From Raineyella sp. LH-20 (GTDB taxonomy: Bacteria > Actinomycetota > Actinomycetes > Propionibacteriales > Propionibacteriaceae): a stretch of 64,000 bases of DNA. Numbering within the stretch: the stretch's first letter is position 1; each line of letters begins with the position of its first letter. Under the pieces are notes generated by a model, which was not told the origin of the DNA, did not search any database, and saw only the letters and a program-made list of their open reading frames with translations. The stretch is from assembly GCF_033110965.1 (NCBI RefSeq), contig NZ_CP137003.1, forward strand, positions 558,001-622,000, given 5' to 3'. This document shows, piece after piece, positions 44,037-52,070 of the stretch. The position numbers and the translations under genes were made by a program.

Positions 44037-44618
44037 TCACATGCGCAGTCTGATGACGAAGAGCAGGTAGCACAGGACCGGAAGCGCGACGACCGACAGC
44101 ACGGCGACGACCGTACGCACCCGGCCGAGGTTTCGCAGGATCACCCTGAGCAGGAGGAACAGCTGGATGCCGATGAACCCTCCCAGGCAGTTCAGGATGA
44201 CGTCGTCGATGTCCGACGCGCCCAGGGCGAACACGCCCTGGACGATCTCCACCGCCACGCTCGCCGAAGCGACGAAGAGCATGGTTCTCGCCCCCGTCGA
44301 CTTCGTCAGTGCAGACATCGACTTCGTCAGTGCAGACATCGACTTCGTCAGTGCAGACATCGACTTCGTCAGTGCAGACAAGGATGCGCCGAGGGGGATG
44401 AAGAGGAGGACGTTGCCTGCGATGTTGCCGAACGCGAACCTCCTCACGCCCGACGAACCGCTGAACAGGTAGTGCGAGATGCTCGCGAACGGGATGAGGT
44501 TGAACGATCGTTCCGTACCAAGCGGCCGCGAGAAGAGCAGAAGCTTCAGCGCGAACACGACGTAGAGGACGAACGCAGCACAGATGACGACGGTCTCGAG
44601 CCTCGCGCGCGTCGTCAT
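44037..44618 (-). CDS. VanZ-like membrane protein with internal tandem repeat
   Basis: This 193-residue protein has about four membrane helices. FALKLLLFSRPL, NLIPFASI, NIAGNVLLFIPLG and EIVQGVFALGASDIDDVILNCLGGFIG follow the VanZ pattern, whose members can confer low-level teicoplanin resistance but mostly lack known roles. Four copies of SALTKSM/T lie between helices 2 and 3. ATG 44618 is chosen; an upstream start at 44648 or 44792 is possible. Base composition is slightly less GC-rich than its neighbours, which hints at transfer. Confidence 0.78.
   Translation of the reverse strand: MTTRARLETVVICAAFVLYVVFALKLLLFSRPLGTERSFNLIPFASISHYLFSGSSGVRRFAFGNIAGNVLLFIPLGASLSALTKSMSALTKSMSALTKSMSALTKSTGARTMLFVASASVAVEIVQGVFALGASDIDDVILNCLGGFIGIQLFLLLRVILRNLGRVRTVVAVLSVVALPVLCYLLFVIRLRM
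44299..44382 (-). repeat. 21-bp tandem repeat inside the VanZ-like gene
   Basis: Four 21-bp units (GACTTCGTCAGTGCAGACATC on the plus strand; the last differs at its end) keep frame and encode SALTKSM repeats. Near-identity implies recent expansion. Confidence 0.9.
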
Positions 44619-44875
44619 GGGTCGCCCGTTCGACCGATCCCCGACCATCCCGGATACTGACTGCTCAGGCACTTCCCGAACGGTACGCGCCGAGCCTGGC
44701 ACGGGCAACGGGCCGCCGGAGGCGATCAATGGCCGCCGCCACACCAGCACCGAACGCGGAGCGTCCTGATCACCTGGGTCCGCCCGCACCAACAGCCCCC
44801 CCTCGGCCCGAGACGATCACCCCCATCACCCGATGGACCGGCCTCCCCCCGATCGGTACACCTAAGATCGACCCC

Positions 44876-45784
44876 ATGGGACACGACCACGACCACGGCG
44901 CCGCCCCTCAGCGCCGGTTGGTGGTGGCCCTGGCGATCACCGCGACGGTGCTGGTGGCCGAGGTGGTCGGTGCGGCGCTGACCCGCAGCCTGTCGCTGCT
45001 CACCGACGCCGCCCACATGCTCACCGACGTGGCCGGACTGACGATGGCGCTGGTCGCCGCCCGGCTGGCGATCCGACCGGCCGACGAGCGGCGCACCTGG
45101 GGGTTCCGGCGGGCCGAGGTGATCTCCGCCCAGTGGCAGGCCGCGATCCTGTTGGCGGTCGGGGTGTACGCGCTGATCGACGGCGTCCGGCGGCTGATGC
45201 AGCCACCGGACGTCCCGTCCGGCGCCCTGCTGGTCTTCGGCATCATCGGCCTGGCCGGCAACCTGGTGTCACTCGCCGTCCTGCTCAGCCACCGCGACGT
45301 CAACCTCAACCTCCGCGCGGCCTTCCTCGAGGTCGTCAACGACGCGCTCGGGTCGGTCGCGGTGATCGTCTCGGCGGTGCTGATCGGGACGCTCGGCTGG
45401 CTGCGCGCCGACGCGGTCGCCGCGATGGTGATCGCCGTGCTGATCATCCCCCGGACGCTGGTGCTGCTCCGCTTCTCGACCACGGTGCTGCTGGAGTCCA
45501 CGCCGAAGGGCCTCGACCTGACCGAGGTGCGCCGGCACCTGCTGGAGATCGACCAGGTCCTCGAGGTCCACGACCTGCACGCGAGCACGATCGCCACCGG
45601 CCTGCCGGTCCTCAGCGCCCACGTCATCGTCGAGGAGGAGTGCTTCCGCACCGGCACCGTCCCCGGGCTGCTGGACACCCTGCAGCGCTGCGTCGCCGAG
45701 CATTTCCCGGTGTCAGTGGCCCATTCGACGTTCCAGCTCGAGCCACCCCGGCACCGCGATCACGAGGACATGCCGGGCGTGTAG
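44876..45784 (+). CDS. Cation diffusion facilitator (CzcD-like metal exporter)
   Basis: This 302-residue CDF protein has a short His/Asp-rich N-terminus (GHDHDHG) and six membrane helices. SLSLLTDAAHMLTDVAGL (HxxxD in helix 2) and VNDALGSVAVIV (ND..G in helix 5) form the transport metal site. A C-terminal cytoplasmic domain follows. It likely exports Zn2+, Co2+ or Cd2+. ATG 44876 has no ribosome site but lies 7 bp after a -10-like TAAGAT, consistent with a leaderless mRNA. The cobalamin riboswitch follows at once. Confidence 0.9.
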   Translation: MGHDHDHGAAPQRRLVVALAITATVLVAEVVGAALTRSLSLLTDAAHMLTDVAGLTMALVAARLAIRPADERRTWGFRRAEVISAQWQAAILLAVGVYALIDGVRRLMQPPDVPSGALLVFGIIGLAGNLVSLAVLLSHRDVNLNLRAAFLEVVNDALGSVAVIVSAVLIGTLGWLRADAVAAMVIAVLIIPRTLVLLRFSTTVLLESTPKGLDLTEVRRHLLEIDQVLEVHDLHASTIATGLPVLSAHVIVEEECFRTGTVPGLLDTLQRCVAEHFPVSVAHSTFQLEPPRHRDHEDMPGV

Positions 45785-45913
45785 TCTGGCCTGGCAACAC
45801 GCGGAGCCCGAGGAAGCCGGTGAGATTCCGGCACGGTCGCGCCACTGTGAGTCCAAGTCAGGAACTCGGCCCGCGTACACCACGACTGGGACGCGCCATC
45901 CCGGAGAGGACAC
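45785..45913 (+). ncRNA. Cobalamin (B12) riboswitch
   Basis: The core reads GAGGAAGCCGGTGAGATTCC, then GGCACGGTCGCGCCACTGTG, then AAGTCAGGAACTCGG: the B12-box and surrounding conserved segments in the right order. A small hairpin GGGA-CGCGCCA-TCCC (45885-45905 region) carries GCGC in its loop, able to pair with the GCGC of the L5-like loop. It abuts the ribosome site GGAGAGG of the next ORF. Adenosylcobalamin binding should therefore hide that site. The downstream genes are a 24-codon ORF, cobT, cobS and cobD. Confidence 0.9.
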
Positions 45914-45914
45914 C

Positions 45915-45989
45915 ATGAGCGACCCGTTCTGCTGCTCGGCCACCGACAGCCCCGCTCATCGCCGCCCTGCTTGCGACTGCACCGCCTGA
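45915..45989 (+). CDS. 24-aa Cys-rich small ORF directly under the riboswitch
   Basis: ATG 45915 follows GGAGAGG at ideal spacing. The 24-residue product starts MSDPFCCSATDSPAHR and ends with a second Cys pair CDC near the C-terminus: four cysteines and one histidine in 24 residues. The ribosome site is the one the riboswitch would control, so this ORF, not cobT, is the first regulated reading frame. It could be a regulatory leader peptide or a metal-binding microprotein. I know of no named family for it. Confidence 0.6.
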   Translation: MSDPFCCSATDSPAHRRPACDCTA

Positions 45990-46107
45990 CGCGCCCCGTA
46001 CCAGACGTGGGGACGCGCCCGGGTCGCGACGTTCGGTCCGATTCCACTCACTCGTATCCACAGGGCCTTTCACAGGCCCGGGCGCGCCTCCACCCCTCGG
46101 AGGATCG
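45990..46107 (+). promoter_or_regulatory. Structured spacer between the small ORF and cobT
   Basis: The 118-bp spacer has two possible hairpins: GCGCCCC/GGGGACGCGC around 45991-46018, and GGGCC/GGCCC at 46063-46079, 29 bp before cobT. cobT has its own GGAGG. The structures could couple cobT expression to translation of the upstream ORF or attenuate transcription. Confidence 0.4.
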
Positions 46108-47151
46108 ATGACCACCACCCCACCCACCACCCCCACCATCACCCCGCCCGATGCCGAGGCGTACGCCGCCGCACTGGCCCACTGCGACACACTGGCGATG
46201 CCGACCGGCGCTCTGCACGGCCTGGTCGAGCTGGGCTGCTGGATCGCCGCGGCGCAGGGCCAGGTGCCGCCCGCCCCGCTGGACAACGTCCGCACCGTCG
46301 TCTTCGCCGGTGACCACGGCGTGGCCGCCGACGGCGTGTCCGTCTACCCCACCGCGATCACCGTCGGGATGGTCCATGGCATCCTCGCCGGCAAGGCCGG
46401 GATCAGCGTGATCGCCCGCCAGCACGGCATCCACGTACGTCTCCTCGACATCGGCGTCAACGCCGATCTGGACGTTCCCGCCGAGGTGACCGCGCACAAG
46501 GTGCGTCGCGGCTCGGGCAACATCCGTCTCGAGGACGCGCTGACCCGCGCCGAGGCCGAGCAGGCCCTCGCCGAGGGGGCGGCGATCGCTGCCGAGGAGA
46601 TCGCCGCCGGCGCGCAGCTGCTGATCGCCGGTGACCTGGGCATCGGCAACACCACGCCGTCCGCCGCGCTGATCGCCGCCACGTACGGCGTGCCCGCGGC
46701 CGAGGTGACCGGCATCGGCACCGGGCTCGACGAGTCCGGGCGGCTCCGCAAGGCGGCGGTGATCGACGAGGCGATCGCCCGCTGCGGCGACCGGCTCGCC
46801 GACCCGATCGAACGGCTGGCCTGCCTCGGCTCGGCCGACATCGCCGCGGCCACCGGCTACATGATCGCCGCGGCCCAGGCCGGGGTGCCGGTGCTGGTCG
46901 ACGGGGTGATCGCCGGCGCCGAGGCAACGATGGCGGAGTCCATCGCCCCTGGCGCCAAGACCTGGATGCGCGCCGGACACCGCTCCCCCGAGCCCGGTCT
47001 GTCGTACGCCATCGAGCGGCTGGGGCTGCGACCGATCCTCGATCTGGGCCTGCGCCTCGGCGAGGGCACCGGGGCGGCCGCCGCCGTCCCGTTGGTGCGC
47101 ACCGGCATCGCCCTGATGCGGGAGATGGCGACCCTTGCTGATGTCAGCTGA
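46108..47151 (+). CDS. cobT: Nicotinate-nucleotide-dimethylbenzimidazole phosphoribosyltransferase
   Basis: This 347-residue enzyme activates the lower ligand of cobalamin as alpha-ribazole phosphate. VFAGDHGVAADGVSVYP, AGDLGIGNTTPSAALIAATYG and the C-terminal GEGTGAAAAVPLVR are canonical CobT motifs, with a conserved glutamate in LGEGTG as catalytic base. ATG 46108 has GGAGG. cobS overlaps its end by 11 nt. It is controlled by the upstream riboswitch. Confidence 0.96.
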   Translation: MTTTPPTTPTITPPDAEAYAAALAHCDTLAMPTGALHGLVELGCWIAAAQGQVPPAPLDNVRTVVFAGDHGVAADGVSVYPTAITVGMVHGILAGKAGISVIARQHGIHVRLLDIGVNADLDVPAEVTAHKVRRGSGNIRLEDALTRAEAEQALAEGAAIAAEEIAAGAQLLIAGDLGIGNTTPSAALIAATYGVPAAEVTGIGTGLDESGRLRKAAVIDEAIARCGDRLADPIERLACLGSADIAAATGYMIAAAQAGVPVLVDGVIAGAEATMAESIAPGAKTWMRAGHRSPEPGLSYAIERLGLRPILDLGLRLGEGTGAAAAVPLVRTGIALMREMATLADVS

Positions 47152-48007
47152 GTCCGGATCGGCCGGAGCCGGGGCCACCGAAGCGGGATCGGCCGCCGGA
47201 GTCGCTGGGTCCGGGCCGGCCGCCGGAGCCGCCGGGTCGGGGCCGGCCGCCGGCTGGCGGTTGGCGGCGGGCACCCTGACCCGGATCCCGGCCGGCGCGA
47301 TCGCCCAGGTGACCCCGCGGATCGCCCGGACGGCGATGACTGTCGGCTCGGCCGTGATGGTGCCCGTCGCCCTCGTGGCTGGCCTGGTCGGCTGGGGGGC
47401 CGTACGTCTGGGTGCCCCCGGCCTGGTCGGTGGCCTGCTGGCGGTCGGGATCGTCGCCCAGCTCTCCCGCTCGATCCACTGGGACGGGCTCGCCGACACC
47501 GCCGATGGGCTCGGCTCGTCGTGGGACCGCGACCGTGCCCTGGAGATCATGCGGACCGGCGACGTCGGCCCGATGGGCGCCGGCACGCTGGTCGTGGTGC
47601 TCGGTCTGCAGGCGGCGTCGTACGGTGCGTTGCTCGCCGGGCCGTGGGGCTGGCTGGTCGTTGCGGCGCTGGTCTGCGCCTCGCGCGCGGCCCTCGTCCT
47701 GTCCTGCCTGCGCGGCGTACGACCCGCCCGGCCCGAAGGCCTCGGGCAGGCGGTCGCCGGGTCGGTGCGGTGGTACGACGCGGTGGTCGTCTGGCTGGTG
47801 TGGGCGGCGCTGCTGTCCGGGGTCGCGCTGGTGACCGGGGCGTCCTGGTGGACCGGTGTCCTCGCCGCGGCCGGCGGACCGGTCGCCGCCGGGGTGCTGC
47901 TGTGGTGGTGCGTACGACGCCTGGGCGGCATCACCGGTGATGTGCTCGGCGCCACTGTCGAGGCGGCCGCCGCCGGGCTGGCCGTGCTGGCGGTGATCGT
48001 GTGGTGA
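47141..48007 (+). CDS. cobS: Adenosylcobinamide-GDP ribazoletransferase (cobalamin synthase)
   Basis: This 288-residue membrane enzyme joins adenosylcobinamide-GDP and alpha-ribazole. It has about six helices; SIHWDGLADTADGLG (about residues 110-124) and LGGITGDVLGATVE near the end are CobS signatures, with the acidic residues that bind metal. The first 40 residues are a Gly/Ala/Ser repeat (SGPAAGA type) not in the family core. ATG 47141 overlaps cobT by 11 nt. cobD starts in its stop. Confidence 0.93.
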   Translation: MSAESGSAGAGATEAGSAAGVAGSGPAAGAAGSGPAAGWRLAAGTLTRIPAGAIAQVTPRIARTAMTVGSAVMVPVALVAGLVGWGAVRLGAPGLVGGLLAVGIVAQLSRSIHWDGLADTADGLGSSWDRDRALEIMRTGDVGPMGAGTLVVVLGLQAASYGALLAGPWGWLVVAALVCASRAALVLSCLRGVRPARPEGLGQAVAGSVRWYDAVVVWLVWAALLSGVALVTGASWWTGVLAAAGGPVAAGVLLWWCVRRLGGITGDVLGATVEAAAAGLAVLAVIVW

Positions 48008-48933
48008 GTCGCGCTACGGCCCGGGCCCTCGGGCTGGGGCTCGGCTTCGGGCTGGACCGGCTGCTCGGTGACCCCCGCCGCGGCCATCCGGTGGCGGCGT
48101 TCGGACGGTTGGCGGCCGCAGTGGAGCGGCGTACGTACGCCGACACGGTGACCGCGGGCGCGGGCCACGTGGCCCTGCTGGTCGGGGCGACCACCCTCGC
48201 CGCCGGACTGGTGCAGCGTACGGTCCGCGATCGGCCACTCGCCGACATCGCCTGGACCGCGCTGGTCACCTGGACGGTGCTGGGTGGCCGGTCGCTGGAG
48301 CGGGAGACTGCGGCGGTGGCGGCCCACCTCGAGCGGGGCGACCTGCCCGCCGCCCGGGAACAGGTCAGCCATCTGGTCGGCCGCGACCCGTGGGCGCTGG
48401 ACACCGCCGGGGTGGCCCGGGCCGCGATCGAGTCGCTGGCCGAGAACACCTCCGACGCCGTCGTCGCCCCGCTGGTGTGGGGGGCACTCGCCGGCGCCCC
48501 GGGCATGGTCGCGCACCGGGCGATCAACACGCTCGACGCGATGGTCGGCTACCGCAACGACCGCTACGAGCGGTTCGGCAAGGTCGCCGCCCGGCTCGAC
48601 GACGTTGTCAACTGGCTGCCCGCCCGGCTCGGTGCCACTCTCGCCGCCGGGACCTCGTCCGCCGCGTGGCGGGCGGTCCGTGAGGACGCCGGCGCACACC
48701 CCAGCCCGAACGGCGGGAAGATCGAGGCGGCCTTCGCCGGAGCCCTGGGGATCCGGCTCGGCGGGTCCAACGCGTACGGCGGCGTGGTCGAGGACCGCGG
48801 CGAACTGGGCGACGGCCGGCCCGCCGAGGCGCGGGACGCGGCCCGGGCGGTCCGACTCGCTCGCCGGGTGCAGTGCGGGGCCCTGGCGGTGGCCATCACG
48901 ATGGCCTGGGTGTTACGGAAGCGGTGTCCGTGA
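48004..48933 (+). CDS. cobD: Adenosylcobinamide-phosphate synthase (CobD/CbiB)
   Basis: This 309-residue membrane protein attaches aminopropanol (phosphate) to cobyric acid. LDRLLGDPRRGHPVAAFGRL, RDPWALDTAGVARAAIESLAENTSDAVVAPL and AHRAINTLDAMVGYRNDRYERFG are the CbiB motifs. GTG 48004 gives a GTGA overlap with cobS; the neighbouring GTG at 48001 is also possible. It is the last gene of the riboswitch operon. Confidence 0.94.
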   Translation: MSRATARALGLGLGFGLDRLLGDPRRGHPVAAFGRLAAAVERRTYADTVTAGAGHVALLVGATTLAAGLVQRTVRDRPLADIAWTALVTWTVLGGRSLERETAAVAAHLERGDLPAAREQVSHLVGRDPWALDTAGVARAAIESLAENTSDAVVAPLVWGALAGAPGMVAHRAINTLDAMVGYRNDRYERFGKVAARLDDVVNWLPARLGATLAAGTSSAAWRAVREDAGAHPSPNGGKIEAAFAGALGIRLGGSNAYGGVVEDRGELGDGRPAEARDAARAVRLARRVQCGALAVAITMAWVLRKRCP

Positions 48934-49050
48934 CGGGGACGGCGAGCCTCACGAGGACGGCGAGCACCGCGGCGGCCGGGCGGGTGCCCGCCTCGACGCG
49001 AGTACCCGGCACAGCCCGCAGCCGCCGCGCCTTCTGCCAGATGCGCGGGT

Positions 49051-49092
49051 TTCAGTCAGCCGCGGCCTGTCGGCGGGCCGCGGCTGACTGAA
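49051..49092. terminator. Strong hairpin downstream of cobD
   Basis: TTCAGTCAGCCGCGGCC (49051-49067) pairs perfectly with GGCCGCGGCTGACTGAA (49076-49092) around an 8-nt loop. It begins 118 bp after the cobD stop and is a likely transcription terminator for the cobalamin operon. Confidence 0.7.
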
Positions 49093-49134
49093 GCGGCGGC
49101 GTTTGCCTGAAAGCGCGGCGGATGCGCTCGGCAT

Positions 49135-49244
49135 CCCGACCCAACCAGACCAGCAGCCCGGCCCAACCAGACCAGCAGCCCGGCCCAACCAGACCAGCAG
49201 CCCGACCCAACCAGACCAGGGGCCCGATCCAACCAGACCAGCAG
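49135..49244. repeat. 22-bp tandem repeat (five units)
   Basis: The unit CCCGACCCAACCAGACCAGC(AG) is repeated five times with changes at two or three positions. The 22-bp length is not a multiple of three and there are no spacers, so it is neither coding nor CRISPR. Confidence 0.9.
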
Positions 49245-49334
49245 CCCGATCGGCCGGGCGCAGCCCGATCGCACCGAACGAGCGATCGATCCCGGCCGCA
49301 ACGCCCCGGGACCACCGTTGACTACCCTGATCGC

Positions 49335-49538
49335 ATGGCCGATGCTCGCGTACGCCCCGCCCGACACTCCGCCGTCACCGATGCTGCCGAAGGCGCACGG
49401 ATGCCGGGGATGACGGGGCCGGCCGTGATCCGAGCGATCTCACGGACCTCAGCGGATCCGAGGCGTCCACAGGTGCCAGGGGACGGAGGGCGGGTGCCGG
49501 GGGATGCCGGGCGGGTTCCCGCGATCGGCGGGCGCTGA
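49335..49538 (+). CDS. Possible small protein, 67 aa
   Basis: This reading frame starts MADARVRPARHSAVTDA and ends with a Gly/Pro repeat (VPGDGGRVPGDAGRVP). Its TGA overlaps the next ATG by one base (TGATG), which would fit translational coupling. There is no family match, no good ribosome site and low-complexity composition, so it may be untranslated leader. Confidence 0.25.
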   Translation: MADARVRPARHSAVTDAAEGARMPGMTGPAVIRAISRTSADPRRPQVPGDGGRVPGDAGRVPAIGGR

Positions 49539-50242
49539 TGGCCACCTGGATCATCCTGCTGATCACGGTACCGCTGGTGGGTTGGCTGACCGCCGTGGTC
49601 GTCGGTGCCCCGCAGCGCGAGCGACGTCGCCTGGCGGAGCTCCGCAGCGGCGCCGAGGCCCGCGGGTGGACCTACACCGACGACGCATCGCGACTCCAGC
49701 CGCCGGTGCCGAGGCTGCGGGAGTGGCAGCGCAGGCTGCACTTCCGGGAGGGTTTCGCGGGTGCTTACCACGGTCAGGAGTTCTGCGTCGCGCACGTCGT
49801 CCACGAGGGCCCGGCGCCTGCGCACCATGGCCGCCACAGCCCGCAGGACGCCGGCCCGGGGCAGCACCCCCGCCGCACCCACGCCACGATCTGCTGGATC
49901 CGACTGCCGTTCCCGCTCCACGAGGTGCGGATCGTGCCGATCGACCAGCTCGAGGATCGCCGCCGCCAGGTGGGCGGCACGGTGCACCGCACCGGACACG
50001 CCGCGTTCGACGAGAGGTTCGCGGTCCTCACCGACGACGAGCTCCTCGGCCGGATGGCCGTCTCCCCCGCGGTGCGTACGCTGCTGACGGCCACCCGGCT
50101 GCCGTGGAGCGTCACTCTGCAGGGCATCACGCTGGTCGCCGAACGCCCTGGCCGGGTGCCGCAGACCACCGAGGACGCGCTCAACGGGGTCGCCATCGCC
50201 GCGGCGGTGACCCAGGCCCTCACCGGTCGGTCACGGCCCTGA
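49538..50242 (+). CDS. Hypothetical membrane-anchored protein, 234 aa
   Basis: The protein starts MATWIILLITVPLVGWLTAV, a single N-terminal membrane anchor. A soluble domain follows with LAELRSGAEARGWTYTDD and FRVE-like strands, a His-rich loop around residues 88-110, and CWIRLPFPLHEVRIVPIDQ. The pattern RGWTYTDD...F...Y.G.....H is seen in actinobacterial proteins of unknown function. No catalytic motif is evident. Confidence 0.7.
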   Translation: MATWIILLITVPLVGWLTAVVVGAPQRERRRLAELRSGAEARGWTYTDDASRLQPPVPRLREWQRRLHFREGFAGAYHGQEFCVAHVVHEGPAPAHHGRHSPQDAGPGQHPRRTHATICWIRLPFPLHEVRIVPIDQLEDRRRQVGGTVHRTGHAAFDERFAVLTDDELLGRMAVSPAVRTLLTATRLPWSVTLQGITLVAERPGRVPQTTEDALNGVAIAAAVTQALTGRSRP

Positions 50243-50332
50243 CTCCACCCGCCGCGCTCCGACCCGGCCTCCGAGGAGCGCGGCCCGACCCCACCCCGGG
50301 CACCGTCCCGCCCCCGCTGCCGGCCGTCGCCC

Positions 50333-52030
50333 TCACAGCTCCGGCAGCGCCTCCCGGACCTGCTTGCGCAGCACCTTGCCCAGCATCGACCGGGGCAGGT
50401 CCCCGTCGGCGGTGATCACCCGACGCGGCACCTTGTAGGCGGCCAGCAGGCCCCGGCAGTGCGTCCGCACGGCGTCCTCGTCGATGCGTACGCCCGGCTC
50501 GGGCTCGACCACCGCGACCACCGTCTCCGAGCCGTCCTCGCGCCGCTTGCCGACCACCGCGACGTCCACGATCCCGGGGAACGTACGGATCGCTTCCTCC
50601 ACCTCGGAGGGGGCGACGTTGAAGCCGCCGGTGATGATCAGTTCCTTGGCCCGGTCGACGATGGTGGTGTAGCCCTGGGCGTCGACGACGACGAGGTCGC
50701 CGGTCCGCAGCCAGCCGTCGGGCAGCAGCGTACGGGCCGTCTCCTCGGGGTTGTTCCAGTAGCCCTGGAAGACCTGCGGACCCTTGATCAACAGTTCGCC
50801 GCGCTCCCCCGGCGCCACCTCGCGGGTCGGGTCGTCGGGGTCGACCACCTTCATCAGCGTCGACGGGAACGGCACCCCGATGGTGCCGGTCCGCCGGGTC
50901 GGCCAGAACGGGTTGCCGAGCGCCACCGGCGAGGACTCGGTCATCCCGTATCCCTCGACCAGCAGCCCACCGGAGACCGATTCCCACAACTCGACGATCG
51001 GGTCGGTCAGCGCCATCGCCCCGGAGATGCAGAACTTCGCCGACGCCAGCGACACGCCCCGCTCGATGGCCGCCCGGGCGGTCCGCTCGTAGATCGGCGG
51101 GACGGCGCAGTAGACCGTCGGTGGGAACCGCTTCGCCGCCTTCAGCACCAGGTCGACGTCGAACTTCGGAAAGAGCACCAGGTTGGCCTGCCGCAGCACG
51201 CCGTACGTCAGGTAGAGCGTCATCCCGAAGGCGTGGAACATCGGCAGCACGGCGTAGAAGTTCTCCGCGCGGTACTGCGCGTCCTTCATCCAGGCCTTGC
51301 CCTGCAGGGCGTTGGCGTACAGGTTGAAGTGGGTGAGCATCGCGCCCTTCGGATGCCCGGTGGTGCCCGAGGTGTACTGGATCACCGCCAGGTCCCGCAC
51401 CGTCGGCCGGGGCACCTCCGGATCGACCGGCCGGTCGGCGAGCAGCGCCCGCCACGGCATCGTCCCCCGGGTCGGGGCGGTCAGCGCGGCGCGGGTCCGC
51501 TGCAGCGAGCCGACCGGCAGCCGCAGCGCGGCCCGCATCGCCACCGGGAACTCCTCCAGCAGGTTCACCGCGATCAGGGTGTCCGGCCGATCCGCCACCG
51601 GGATCTCCTGCAGTTTGCCTGCGGCAACGTCCCAGGCGATCGCCACCCGGGCGCCGTGGTCGGCGAACAGCTCGGCCAGCTCGTGGGCGGTGTAGAGCGG
51701 GTTGTGCTCCACCACGACCGCCCCGAGCCGCAGCGCGGCGTAGAAGGCGACGACGTGCTGGGGGCAGTTCGGCAGCATCAGGGCGACCCGGTCGCCGGGC
51801 CGTACGCCCAGCCGGCGCAGTCCCTCGGCGGCGCGGAAGACCTGCTCGCCCAGGGCGGCGTACGTGGTGGTGCGGCCGAAGAAGGTCATCGCGATCGCGG
51901 CGCCGCCCTCGGCCACCGACCGTTCGAACATCTCCACCAGCGAGGTGGTCGGCAGCTCGATCTCGGCAGGAACACCCGGTTGATAGGCGGCCACCCAGGG
52001 CGGCACAGAAGACTCGGACGACGCGGTCAT
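50333..52030 (-). CDS. fadD: Long-chain fatty-acid-CoA ligase (AMP-forming)
   Basis: This 565-residue ANL enzyme activates fatty acids with ATP and CoA. It shows the P-loop YTSGTTGHPKGAML (about 220), VEGYGMTESSPV (A5), WLRTGDLVVVD (A7) and LPRSMLGKVLRKQVRE with the catalytic Lys (A10). The length and the LPMFHAFGMT motif suit medium/long-chain acyl-CoA synthetases. No beta-oxidation genes lie nearby, so the substrate range is inferred. Confidence 0.9.
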   Translation of the reverse strand: MTASSESSVPPWVAAYQPGVPAEIELPTTSLVEMFERSVAEGGAAIAMTFFGRTTTYAALGEQVFRAAEGLRRLGVRPGDRVALMLPNCPQHVVAFYAALRLGAVVVEHNPLYTAHELAELFADHGARVAIAWDVAAGKLQEIPVADRPDTLIAVNLLEEFPVAMRAALRLPVGSLQRTRAALTAPTRGTMPWRALLADRPVDPEVPRPTVRDLAVIQYTSGTTGHPKGAMLTHFNLYANALQGKAWMKDAQYRAENFYAVLPMFHAFGMTLYLTYGVLRQANLVLFPKFDVDLVLKAAKRFPPTVYCAVPPIYERTARAAIERGVSLASAKFCISGAMALTDPIVELWESVSGGLLVEGYGMTESSPVALGNPFWPTRRTGTIGVPFPSTLMKVVDPDDPTREVAPGERGELLIKGPQVFQGYWNNPEETARTLLPDGWLRTGDLVVVDAQGYTTIVDRAKELIITGGFNVAPSEVEEAIRTFPGIVDVAVVGKRREDGSETVVAVVEPEPGVRIDEDAVRTHCRGLLAAYKVPRRVITADGDLPRSMLGKVLRKQVREALPEL

Positions 52031-52070
52031 GCCCTCAGGTTACGCGTCCGTAGGTCGGTCGCGCCGGCAG

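Larger units (their letters stand above)
48934..49334. other. Gene-free repeat-rich intergenic region
   Basis: No credible reading frame is seen. The region contains a 17-bp perfect hairpin, five 22-bp tandem repeats and GC-rich flanks with smaller inverted matches. ORFs crossing the 22-bp repeat change frame with each unit and are not coding. Confidence 0.7.

Noticed and set aside
49051-49092. Integron attC-like or phage attachment site
   Set aside because: It is a simple perfect hairpin without attC core sites, and no integrase or cassette genes are near.
49135-49244. CRISPR array
   Set aside because: Repeats are directly adjacent with no spacers, and no cas gene is in the window.
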